Assembly (NCBI GenBank): GCA_023433185.1
Contig: JAEZEN010000435.1
Location: 1 to 11,834, forward strand
Origin: Pseudomonadota bacterium
GTDB taxonomy: Bacteria > Pseudomonadota > Alphaproteobacteria > Rhizobiales > Kaistiaceae
Direction: 5' to 3'
Length of the DNA stretch: 11,834 bases
The position numbers were made by a program, and so were the translations under genes. Below the pieces are notes generated by a model. It did no database searches. It had not been told where the DNA came from and saw only the letters and a list, made by a program, of their open reading frames with translations. Shown here in pieces: positions 6,435 through 11,834 of the stretch (within the stretch, counting starts at the first letter, position 1; the number at the start of each line of letters is the position of its first letter).

Positions 6435-7325
6435 TCAGGGGGACAGGAAGCCGTTGTCGGCGCCCACCATCCGCACCACCCGGCCGTCGGGCCCCCGGCC
6501 ATAGACCGCTTCCACCGGCGACGCCGCGGGTGCCGGGCTGCCCGGGGTGAATCGCCCGGCGCGGTTCGCCAGCGTCTCGGGGTCGTCCGCGCGCGGCCGC
6601 GGCGGCGGCAGCGCCATGCCCGGGACGGTTTCGGCGGTCGCATCCCCGATCGCTGCGACCGGCGGCGGCAGCGAGAATGCCTGGAAGGCGGCCGCCACCG
6701 TGGCGTCGATCGGACCGCAGGTGCAGGCGCGGTCGTATTCGCTGCGATAGCGGAAAGCCGTCGGCAGGGCCGCATAGGGCGTCCCGGCGAGCGACACCGA
6801 AGGGCCGCCGTCGCGCCCCGTGGGCTGGACATAGAGCGCGACCTCCTGGCCCGGACAGAGCGCATGGCACGCCGCCTCGTCGCGCTTCAGTTCGCTGTTC
6901 TTGGCCGCGAAGCTGATCGGAAAGTAATAACCGTCGCAGGTGCGGACGCAGAGCGTGCGGTAGCTGCCGGCGGCAAGACCGCCGCCCTGCCCTCCCTGTC
7001 CCGCTCCGGACCGCCCCTGGAAGAGGCCGGACCGGAACGGGCTCTTCTGGAATATGCCGGAGAACAGACGGGGCGCCCGGGCGTTGCGGCGTGCCTCCGG
7101 GCTCGGACAGCGGTTCGCGGCGAGCGCCTTGAGCACGCCGCGCTTTTCACGCTCGATCGCATAGGGATCGGCGGCGACGCCGGGGGCCTGCCACTGCGCG
7201 CGGTCGGCCGCCTCGAGCGCCGCGAGCCGCGCCTGCAGGTTCACGCAGCTTTCCGCCCGCGCGGCACCGCCGGCGAGACAGACCATTCCCAACGCAAGCA
7301 CGAACGCCAGACCGGTTCTTTGCAT
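6435..7325 (-). CDS. Secreted DUF2865 domain protein
   Basis: A 296-residue protein of unknown function in a family found mainly in Hyphomicrobiales. Residues 1-25 are a clear signal peptide (MQRTGLAFVLALGM to GGAARA), so the mature protein is periplasmic or surface-located. After a coiled, charged stretch and a glycine/glutamine-rich linker (about 105-120) comes the DUF2865 core. It starts YRTLCVRTCDGYYFPISFA (122-140) and continues through ACHALCPG (152-159) and YVQPTG. Cysteines 126, 130, 153, 157, 201 and 203 are paired in spacing and suggest disulfides. The tail from about 220 is rich in proline and low in complexity. ATG 7325 is chosen because GAGGGG lies 7 nt upstream and the signal peptide starts there; the frame extends to 7376 without support. 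A good promoter lies at 7394-7422. The L,D-transpeptidase follows it, which fits a shared role in the cell envelope. Confidence 0.86.
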   Translation of the reverse strand: MQRTGLAFVLALGMVCLAGGAARAESCVNLQARLAALEAADRAQWQAPGVAADPYAIEREKRGVLKALAANRCPSPEARRNARAPRLFSGIFQKSPFRSGLFQGRSGAGQGGQGGGLAAGSYRTLCVRTCDGYYFPISFAAKNSELKRDEAACHALCPGQEVALYVQPTGRDGGPSVSLAGTPYAALPTAFRYRSEYDRACTCGPIDATVAAAFQAFSLPPPVAAIGDATAETVPGMALPPPRPRADDPETLANRAGRFTPGSPAPAASPVEAVYGRGPDGRVVRMVGADNGFLSP

Positions 7326-7393
7326 CTCGGGTCCCCTCGTTTCGGGAAGACCCCTCCCTGCCCGCCGAAGCGGCACCGGATCATTTTGACTCG

Positions 7394-7422
7394 ACTATGA
7401 ATCCCCGGACTCGCCGGGTCAA
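7394..7422 (-). promoter_or_regulatory. Sigma-70-type promoter for the DUF2865 gene
   Basis: On the minus strand, TTGACC (7417-7422), a 17-bp spacer, and CATAGT (7394-7399). The -35 box matches five of six bases and the -10 box four of six. Transcription would start near 7387, about 62 nt before ATG 7325. A small inverted repeat (cccgg 7404-7408, ccggg 7414-7418) sits in the spacer and could be an operator or the weak end of gor transcription. Confidence 0.45.
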
Positions 7423-7433
7423 GCCACGCGACG

Positions 7434-8846
7434 CTACTTCGCCGGCGCCGGCTCGGCGCCGAGGTCGGCCGTGGCGCGGCGGTGGCGCTCGACGGGGTTG
7501 CGCATGGTGACGATCTCCTCCGACTGGGTCGGGTGGACCGCCATGGTCGCGTCGAAGTCCGCCTTGGTCGCCTTCATCTTGACCGCGATGCCGACGAGCT
7601 GCGCCATCTCGCCGGCACCCTCGCCGACGGCGTGGAAACCGAGCACGCGGTCGGTCTCGGCATCGACGACGAGCTTGACGACCATCCGGTCGTCTCGGCC
7701 GGCGACGCGATGATGGAGCGGCTTGAAGCTCGCCCGGTAGATGTCGACGGCGGGAAACTTCACGATCGCCTCCTCCTCCGTCAGGCCGACGGTTCCGGCC
7801 TCGGGCTGGGAGAACACCGCCGTCGGGATGCAGTCGTAGTCGACCGTGACCGTCCCGCCGGCGAAGAGATTCTCGGCGACGGCCTGGCCCTCGCGGATCG
7901 CGACGGGGGTCAGCGTCACCCGGTCGGTCACGTCGCCGACGGCGAAGATGTTGTCGACGCTGGTCCGCGAGAACCCATCGACGGCGATCGCGCCGTCGTC
8001 ACGGATGGCGACTCCGGCTTCCTCCAGGCCGAAGCCGCGGCTGTTCGGCCGCCGGCCGGTGGCGAAGAGGATGGTGTCGGCCGCGATGCGCCGGCCGCTC
8101 CGGGTCACCGCGACGAGACCGTCGTCGTGCGTCTCGATCGCGGCGATCGTGTCGCCGCAGGCCACCTCGATGCCCCGCCGCGTCATCCCGGCATGGACAC
8201 TCCGCCGGATGTCGCCGTCGAAGCCGCGGAGTATCTCGGGCCCGCGAAGGAGCAGCGTCACGTCCGACCCGAAGCCCCGGAAGACACCCGCGAACTCGAC
8301 CGCGATGTAGCCCCCGCCGGCGACCAGCAGGCGCTGCGGCCGCCGCTCGAGCGTGAACATCTCGTTCGAGGACACGGCGTGTTCGATGCCGGGGATGCCC
8401 TCGGGCAGCGCCGGCCACCCGCCCGTCGCGACGAGGATGTAGCGCGCCGTCACGGTGCGGCCTTCGGCGAGGAGCCGCACGGTGTGGCGGTCGACCAGCT
8501 CGGCCCGGCTCCGGATGAGTTCCGCCCCCGACTTCTCGAGATTGCGGATATACATGTCCGAAAGCCACGCCACGTCCGCCTGGACGTTGTCGCGAAGCGT
8601 CGGCCAGTCGAAGGTGACGTCGCTCAGCCGCCAGCCGAGGCCGGCGGCGTCCTCGAAGGCTTCGCTCAGGTGCGCGCTGTGGACGAGCAGCTTCTTCGGC
8701 ACGCAGCCGCGGATGACGCAGGTGCCGCCGACCTTGTCCTCTTCCGCCACGGCGACGCGCGCGCCGAGGGTCGCGGCCACCCGGGCCGCCCGCACGCCAC
8801 CCGAGCCCGCGCCGATGACGAAGAAGTCGTAGTCGAAGGCGCTCAC
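7434..8846 (-). CDS. gor: Glutathione-disulfide reductase
   Basis: Cytoplasmic flavoenzyme that reduces glutathione disulfide with NADPH. It has 470 residues, the usual length. The FAD-binding GAGSGG lies at residues 12-17. The redox-active disulfide GGTCVIRGCVPKK has C43 and C48, the spacing and sequence typical of glutathione reductases rather than lipoamide dehydrogenase or mercuric reductase. A second Rossmann motif, AGGGYIAVEFAG, binds the pyridine nucleotide, and ATGRRPN is the usual FAD-domain signature. The C-terminal dimer domain ends with the catalytic HPTQSEE (H438 and E443). The start is GTG 8846; an ATG start is not possible without losing the FAD motif, and the ribosome binding site is weak. 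It is 28 bp downstream of the DUF2059 gene, and with rpiA they look like one operon. It could instead act on another low-molecular disulfide, but the motifs favour glutathione. Confidence 0.95.
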   Translation of the reverse strand: MSAFDYDFFVIGAGSGGVRAARVAATLGARVAVAEEDKVGGTCVIRGCVPKKLLVHSAHLSEAFEDAAGLGWRLSDVTFDWPTLRDNVQADVAWLSDMYIRNLEKSGAELIRSRAELVDRHTVRLLAEGRTVTARYILVATGGWPALPEGIPGIEHAVSSNEMFTLERRPQRLLVAGGGYIAVEFAGVFRGFGSDVTLLLRGPEILRGFDGDIRRSVHAGMTRRGIEVACGDTIAAIETHDDGLVAVTRSGRRIAADTILFATGRRPNSRGFGLEEAGVAIRDDGAIAVDGFSRTSVDNIFAVGDVTDRVTLTPVAIREGQAVAENLFAGGTVTVDYDCIPTAVFSQPEAGTVGLTEEEAIVKFPAVDIYRASFKPLHHRVAGRDDRMVVKLVVDAETDRVLGFHAVGEGAGEMAQLVGIAVKMKATKADFDATMAVHPTQSEEIVTMRNPVERHRRATADLGAEPAPAK

Positions 8847-8874
8847 AGCCGTCGCCTGCCGTGCCGGAGGGCGA

Positions 8875-9375
8875 TCAGAAGTCGTAGCCTTCGCGGGCCA
8901 GTTCCTCTCGGGACTTCTCGTAGAGCTCCTCGCCGACGCGGGTGCTCCAGGATTCGACCGAGCGCAGCGAATCCTGGATGACGCGGGGACCGATGTCGGC
9001 GAACTTCTGGCCGGTCGGGCTCTTGTAGAACTCGGCGATGGTGACGAGCTCGTCCTCGGTGAAGCTCCGCGCCCAGACCGTGGCCACCGCCCGGTCGAGA
9101 TCGACGCGGCGCGGCGTGAGGGTCAGCGCCACGTTCTCGACGACGGTGCTGATCACCTGGTGGAGGTCCGGGCGGACGCGGATCAGCCGGCTCTTCACGC
9201 GCTCGGCGAGCGCCGGAAGCACCGAGTCGAAGCCGCGCGCGGCGCCGGCGCTCTGCACGGCGACCAGGGCCGCGTCGAGGTGCGACTGGGAGATCTCCTG
9301 GGCCGAGGCCGGCACACTGAGCGCCGCGGCGACGAGAAGCGCTGAAAGGCCGATCCGGGTGCGTGACACGATCAT
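8875..9375 (-). CDS. Secreted DUF2059 domain protein
   Basis: A 166-residue protein of unknown function. Residues 1 to about 25 form a signal peptide (MIVSRTRIGLSALLVAAA, then VPASAQ), so it is likely periplasmic. The remainder is helical and carries the DUF2059 hallmarks FTEDEL (105-110) and FYKSPTGQKF (116-125), with a charged C-terminal tail. ATG 9375 is chosen because AGGAG (9386-9390) lies 10 nt upstream and the signal peptide begins there. A GTG at 9405 is in frame and overlaps the rpiA stop codon, which would allow translational coupling but gives a poorer N-terminus. It sits between rpiA and gor; I recall the same order in other Hyphomicrobiales genomes, where its function is also unknown. 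It is not obviously linked to either enzyme, since it is exported and they are not. Confidence 0.87.
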   Translation of the reverse strand: MIVSRTRIGLSALLVAAALSVPASAQEISQSHLDAALVAVQSAGAARGFDSVLPALAERVKSRLIRVRPDLHQVISTVVENVALTLTPRRVDLDRAVATVWARSFTEDELVTIAEFYKSPTGQKFADIGPRVIQDSLRSVESWSTRVGEELYEKSREELAREGYDF

Positions 9376-9404
9376 TTTCGGGAAGCTCCTGTTGGTTCGG
9401 GCCA

Positions 9405-10112
9405 CTACGGCAAAAGCCAGTCCACCCCGTCGTCCCGTCCGATGACGGCCGCCGAGGCGAGACCGAGGAAAAGGCCATGCTCGACGACGCCGGGAATCAT
9501 GTTGAGCGCCGCTGCAAGGGCCGCCGGATCGGGAATCCGGCCGAACGATGCGTCAACAATATGGTGGCCGCCATCGCTCACGAACGGTGCCCCGGCCGTG
9601 CCGCGCAGCACGACCGGCCCGGACAGGCCGAGGCCCCCGGCGATCTCGCCGATCGCGCCGACCGTCGCCGCGAGGCCGAAGGGCGCGACTTCGATGGGCA
9701 GCGGAAAGGCCCCGACCATGGCCACGACCTTGGCCGAATCGGCCACCACCAGCATCCGCCGCGAGGCCGCGGCGACGATCTTCTCCCGGAGGAGGGCCCC
9801 ACCGCCGCCCTTGACCAGCACGAGGCCGGGCCCGATCTCGTCGGCACCGTCGACGGTGAGATCGAGGACCGGATCGGCGTCGAGCGTCGTCAGGCGGATG
9901 CCGACGTCCTCGGCGAGGCGTGCCGTTTTCTCCGACGTCGGCACGCCGACGACATCGAGGCCGTCCCGCACCCGCTCGCCCAGGAGGCGCACGAAGGCGT
10001 CGGCCGACCGGCCGGTGCCGAGGCCGAGCTTCATCCCCGAAGCCACTTCGGACACGGCCGCTTCCGCGGCGCGGAGACGCTGCCCTTCGCTGCCCGGGCG
10101 CTTGTTGCTCAT
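9405..10112 (-). CDS. rpiA: Ribose-5-phosphate isomerase A
   Basis: Interconverts ribose 5-phosphate and ribulose 5-phosphate in the non-oxidative pentose phosphate pathway. It has 235 residues, slightly longer than E. coli RpiA. Active-site segments are all visible: phosphate loop [11 protein letters not shown] (30-40), DGADE (88-92), [11 protein letters not shown] (101-111) with the catalytic glutamate E110, DSAK with K128, and VEHGLF (210-215). The phosphate loop reads GTGRS where E. coli has GTGST, so an arginine replaces a small hydroxyl residue. The later segment [11 protein letters not shown] is also altered from the common TDNGN. Both may be lineage variants. ATG 10112 has no clear Shine-Dalgarno. 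It heads a three-gene minus-strand run with the DUF2059 gene and gor. The 224-bp divergent region 10113-10336, shared with the DUF2214 gene, must hold both promoters, but I could not pick out a convincing one on either strand. Confidence 0.95.
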   Translation of the reverse strand: MSNKRPGSEGQRLRAAEAAVSEVASGMKLGLGTGRSADAFVRLLGERVRDGLDVVGVPTSEKTARLAEDVGIRLTTLDADPVLDLTVDGADEIGPGLVLVKGGGGALLREKIVAAASRRMLVVADSAKVVAMVGAFPLPIEVAPFGLAATVGAIGEIAGGLGLSGPVVLRGTAGAPFVSDGGHHIVDASFGRIPDPAALAAALNMIPGVVEHGLFLGLASAAVIGRDDGVDWLLP

Positions 10113-10336
10113 GCGCGAGCCCGCGACGCCGGGGCCGATTTGCCCTGGCCGGTGTTCCGCGCCACAATTGCCCCATCCGACGAGCTACTCATCGCTCCCG
10201 CCGCCATGCCATTCGAGGTTCGTCCGCGCCATGCAGCCTGCCGAATTCATGTTGCGGCTTGTTAGCACCTGCCGTCGGCCCGCGGCAATCCACGGGGACC
10301 GTGCGGCCGCCGCCGCTCCCGGCTAGCGGGGACGCC

Positions 10337-10789
10337 ATGCTCGAGATCGACCTCATCCTCGCCATTGCGCACCACCTCCTGATGTTCGGGCTTCTCGCCG
10401 TGCTGGTCATGGAGCTGATGCTGGTCCGGCAGGGAATCGCCGGCAGTCGGCTGGAGCGGGTCGGCAGCCTCGATCTCGGCTACGGGGCGCTCGCCGGGCT
10501 TCTGCTCGCCGTCGGCTTCGCCCGCGTCTTCTTCGGCCTCAAGGACCCCGGCTACTACTTCGCCAACGTCTTCTTCTGGCTCAAGATCGCCTGCTTCCTG
10601 CTCGTCGGCGTCCTGTCGGTGCCGGCGACCCGCCTGATCGTCGCGTGGCGTGCCAGGGCACGGCTGGACCCGGCCTTCGTCCCCCCGGCGGGCGAGATCG
10701 CGGTCGCCCGGCGCTACATGCATGCGGAGGCGGTCCTCTTCGTGCTCATCCCCGTCTTCGCCGCGCTGATGGCACGCTACAGCGGATAA
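10337..10789 (+). CDS. DUF2214 family inner-membrane protein
   Basis: A 150-residue hydrophobic protein with about four membrane helices, at roughly residues 5-30, 47-67, 78-100 and 125-147. It belongs to the DUF2214 family of unknown function. Recognisable features are the first helix IAHHLLMFGLLAVLVMEL with two histidines, the loop GFARVFFGLKDPGYYFANVFFWLK, and RRYMHAEAVLF near the end. Helix-borne histidines suggest metal or haem contact, but this is a guess. ATG 10337 has a GGGGA stretch a few bases upstream. Only 5 bp separate its stop from gph, so the two are almost certainly co-transcribed. It is divergent from rpiA. The frame stays open far upstream (to 9920), but that part is antisense to rpiA and is not coding. 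Confidence 0.85.
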   Translation: MLEIDLILAIAHHLLMFGLLAVLVMELMLVRQGIAGSRLERVGSLDLGYGALAGLLLAVGFARVFFGLKDPGYYFANVFFWLKIACFLLVGVLSVPATRLIVAWRARARLDPAFVPPAGEIAVARRYMHAEAVLFVLIPVFAALMARYSG

Positions 10790-10794
10790 TCCCC

Positions 10795-11472
10795 ATGACG
10801 GCAGCACGCACCCTCGTCCTCGACCTCGACGGCACGCTCGTCGATACGGCAAGCGACCTGACGGCGACGCTCAACGACATCCTCGCCCAGGAAGGCCTGC
10901 CCGCCATCAGCCCGGAGGATGGAAAATCGATGGTCGGGCACGGGGCGCGTGCGATGCTGTCCAACGCGCTCCTCGCCGCCGGCGCCACCGCCGACACCGA
11001 GCGCCTCGACAACCTCGTCGCCGTGTTCATGGACATCTATGCCGGCCGGATCGCCGAATCGAGCCGGCCCTATCCCGGCATCCCCGCGGCACTCGACCGG
11101 TTCGCGGCGGCCGGATGGCGCCTCGCGGTCTGCACCAACAAGTTCGAGCGCCACTCGAAGCTCCTGCTCGCGGAACTCGGCATCGCCGACCGGTTCGCCG
11201 TCATCGCCGGACAAGATACCTACGGGATGCGCAAGCCCGACCCACACCACCTGCTCGAGACGATCCGCGAAGCCGGCGGCAGCCCCACGGCCGCGGTCAT
11301 GGTCGGCGACTCGGAGGTCGACGTGCAGACCGCCCGGAACGCCTCCGTGCCGGTCGTGGCCGTCGACTTCGGATACTGCCCGGTCCCGGTGGCGGACCTC
11401 GCGCCGGACCGGGTCATCAGTCACTTCGACGAGCTTTTCGACATTGCAACCGGGCTTATGGAGCGCGGTTGA
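10795..11472 (+). CDS. gph: Phosphoglycolate phosphatase (HAD family)
   Basis: Hydrolyses 2-phosphoglycolate, formed by DNA repair or by oxygenation reactions, to glycolate. It has 225 residues, normal for the family. HAD motifs: I DLDGTLVDT (10-18) with nucleophile D10 and general acid D12; II around VCTNK; III lysine in MRKPDP; IV VGDSEVD. The early VGHGARAML stretch in the cap domain is typical of Gph. ATG 10795 follows the DUF2214 stop by 5 bp. In many Hyphomicrobiales gph is, as far as I recall, beside rpiA in the same direction; here it is divergent from rpiA. HAD phosphatases are promiscuous, so the substrate is inferred from motif resemblance and context. Confidence 0.92.
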   Translation: MTAARTLVLDLDGTLVDTASDLTATLNDILAQEGLPAISPEDGKSMVGHGARAMLSNALLAAGATADTERLDNLVAVFMDIYAGRIAESSRPYPGIPAALDRFAAAGWRLAVCTNKFERHSKLLLAELGIADRFAVIAGQDTYGMRKPDPHHLLETIREAGGSPTAAVMVGDSEVDVQTARNASVPVVAVDFGYCPVPVADLAPDRVISHFDELFDIATGLMERG

Positions 11473-11478
11473 GCCTTC

Positions 11479-11516
11479 GCCCCTGTCGGGAATTTCATTT
11501 TCTTGCCGATCGGGGC
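11479..11516 (+). terminator. Imperfect stem-loop after gph
   Basis: gcccctgtcgg (11479-11489) can pair with ccgatcggggc (11506-11516) with one mismatch and one G-U pair, around a T-rich 16-nt loop. It begins a few bases after the gph stop. The T run is in the loop rather than after the stem, so it is at best a weak terminator. The rest of the 90-bp gap shows no clear promoter for the next gene. Confidence 0.3.
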
Positions 11517-11562
11517 CATGCGATAGTCCCGCCGATTCAGAAAGCGCTGCGGAGCTTTGCGT

Positions 11563-11834
11563 ATGGGAACGACCCGCTCTTTCGTTTCTGCCGGCCTGGC
11601 GCTGGTGGTCTGCGCGCTCGCGACGGCCTTCGTCGCCACGCCGTCGCAGGCCTTCCTGTTCAAGAAGAAGCCGCCGCCGGTCACCTATACCGAGCCGGAC
11701 CAGGCGAATCTCGTGCCGATCCCCGGCGAGGAGCAGATCGCTTCGCAGTGGCGCCGCACTCCGGTGTCCTTCCGCTCCGGCCAGAAGCCCGGCACCATCG
11801 TCATCGACGCGGGTGAACGCTACCTCTACCTGAT
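11563..11834 (+). CDS. Second L,D-transpeptidase-like protein (5' part only)
   Basis: The first 90 residues of a protein cut by the right edge. Residues 1-30 are a signal peptide (MGTTRSFVSAGLALVV, then ATPSQA). A basic, proline-rich segment FLFKKKPPPV follows. The end, RSGQKPGTIVIDAGERYLYLI (71-91 in part), is the usual opening strand pair of a YkuD catalytic domain. ATG 11563 has GGAG (11551-11554) 8 nt upstream. The active-site H and SxGCxR motifs lie beyond the window, so the family call rests on the opening alone. It lacks the lipobox of the L,D-transpeptidase at 5448-6242, so it would be a soluble or non-lipidated periplasmic enzyme and is not a recent copy of it. Confidence 0.78.
   Translation, partial: MGTTRSFVSAGLALVVCALATAFVATPSQAFLFKKKPPPVTYTEPDQANLVPIPGEEQIASQWRRTPVSFRSGQKPGTIVIDAGERYLYL

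Noticed and set aside
5343..7400. Plus-strand open frame of 685 codons
   Set aside because: It lies antisense to the L,D-transpeptidase and DUF2865 genes, is arginine/glycine-rich with no domain, and arises from GC-rich codon bias.
7482..8981. Plus-strand open frame of 499 codons
   Set aside because: Antisense to gor, whose motifs are complete; the translation is low-complexity and resembles no family.
9405..9407. GTG 9405 as the DUF2059 start
   Set aside because: The overlap with the rpiA stop is attractive, but ATG 9375 has a better ribosome binding site and begins a proper signal peptide.
10113..10336. Promoters in the rpiA/DUF2214 divergent region
   Set aside because: Both must exist, but no -35/-10 pair of acceptable match and spacing was seen on either strand.

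Overview
The window is high-GC DNA, densely coding on both strands, and reads as chromosomal sequence of an alphaproteobacterium, most likely of the order Hyphomicrobiales (Rhizobiales). The inference rests on gene content: a urea ABC transporter, a DUF2865 protein, a Tat-type L,D-transpeptidase lipoprotein, and a cluster of rpiA, a DUF2059 gene and gor next to gph. No tRNA, rRNA, insertion sequence, integrase or CRISPR array was found.

Layout from left to right. Positions 1-2864 (minus strand) hold the start of a urea uptake operon: urtA (periplasmic urea-binding protein), then urtB (permease), which runs off the left edge. A strong GC stem-loop lies between the two genes, and a sigma-54-like promoter lies upstream of urtA. 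Positions 2865-3297 are an unusually rich intergenic region. It carries that promoter, an intrinsic-terminator-like hairpin on the plus strand with no gene in front of it, a perfect 14-bp palindrome, and a good sigma-70-type promoter for the next gene. Positions 3298-4062 (plus) encode a small lysine-rich RTX-repeat protein that appears to be a type I secretion substrate. A compact SF1B (RecD/Dda-like) helicase follows at 4103-5197.

Positions 5204-7325 (minus) hold three envelope or uncharacterised genes: a DUF2865 secreted protein, an L,D-transpeptidase lipoprotein, and a 60-residue highly charged protein. Positions 7434-10112 (minus) look like one operon: rpiA (pentose phosphate pathway), a secreted DUF2059 protein, and gor (glutathione reductase). 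Both enzymes bear on NADPH and redox metabolism. Divergent from rpiA, positions 10337-11472 (plus) hold a DUF2214 membrane protein and gph (phosphoglycolate phosphatase) with 5 bp between them. A second L,D-transpeptidase-like gene starts at 11563 and runs off the right edge.

Most of the window is ordinary core genome. The least ordinary part is 2865-4102: the basic, lysine-rich RTX protein, its own promoter and palindrome, and the orphan terminator that may end a short RNA. I see no convincing new multi-gene defence or mobile system. Promoter and RNA calls are pattern matches made by eye and are hypotheses.
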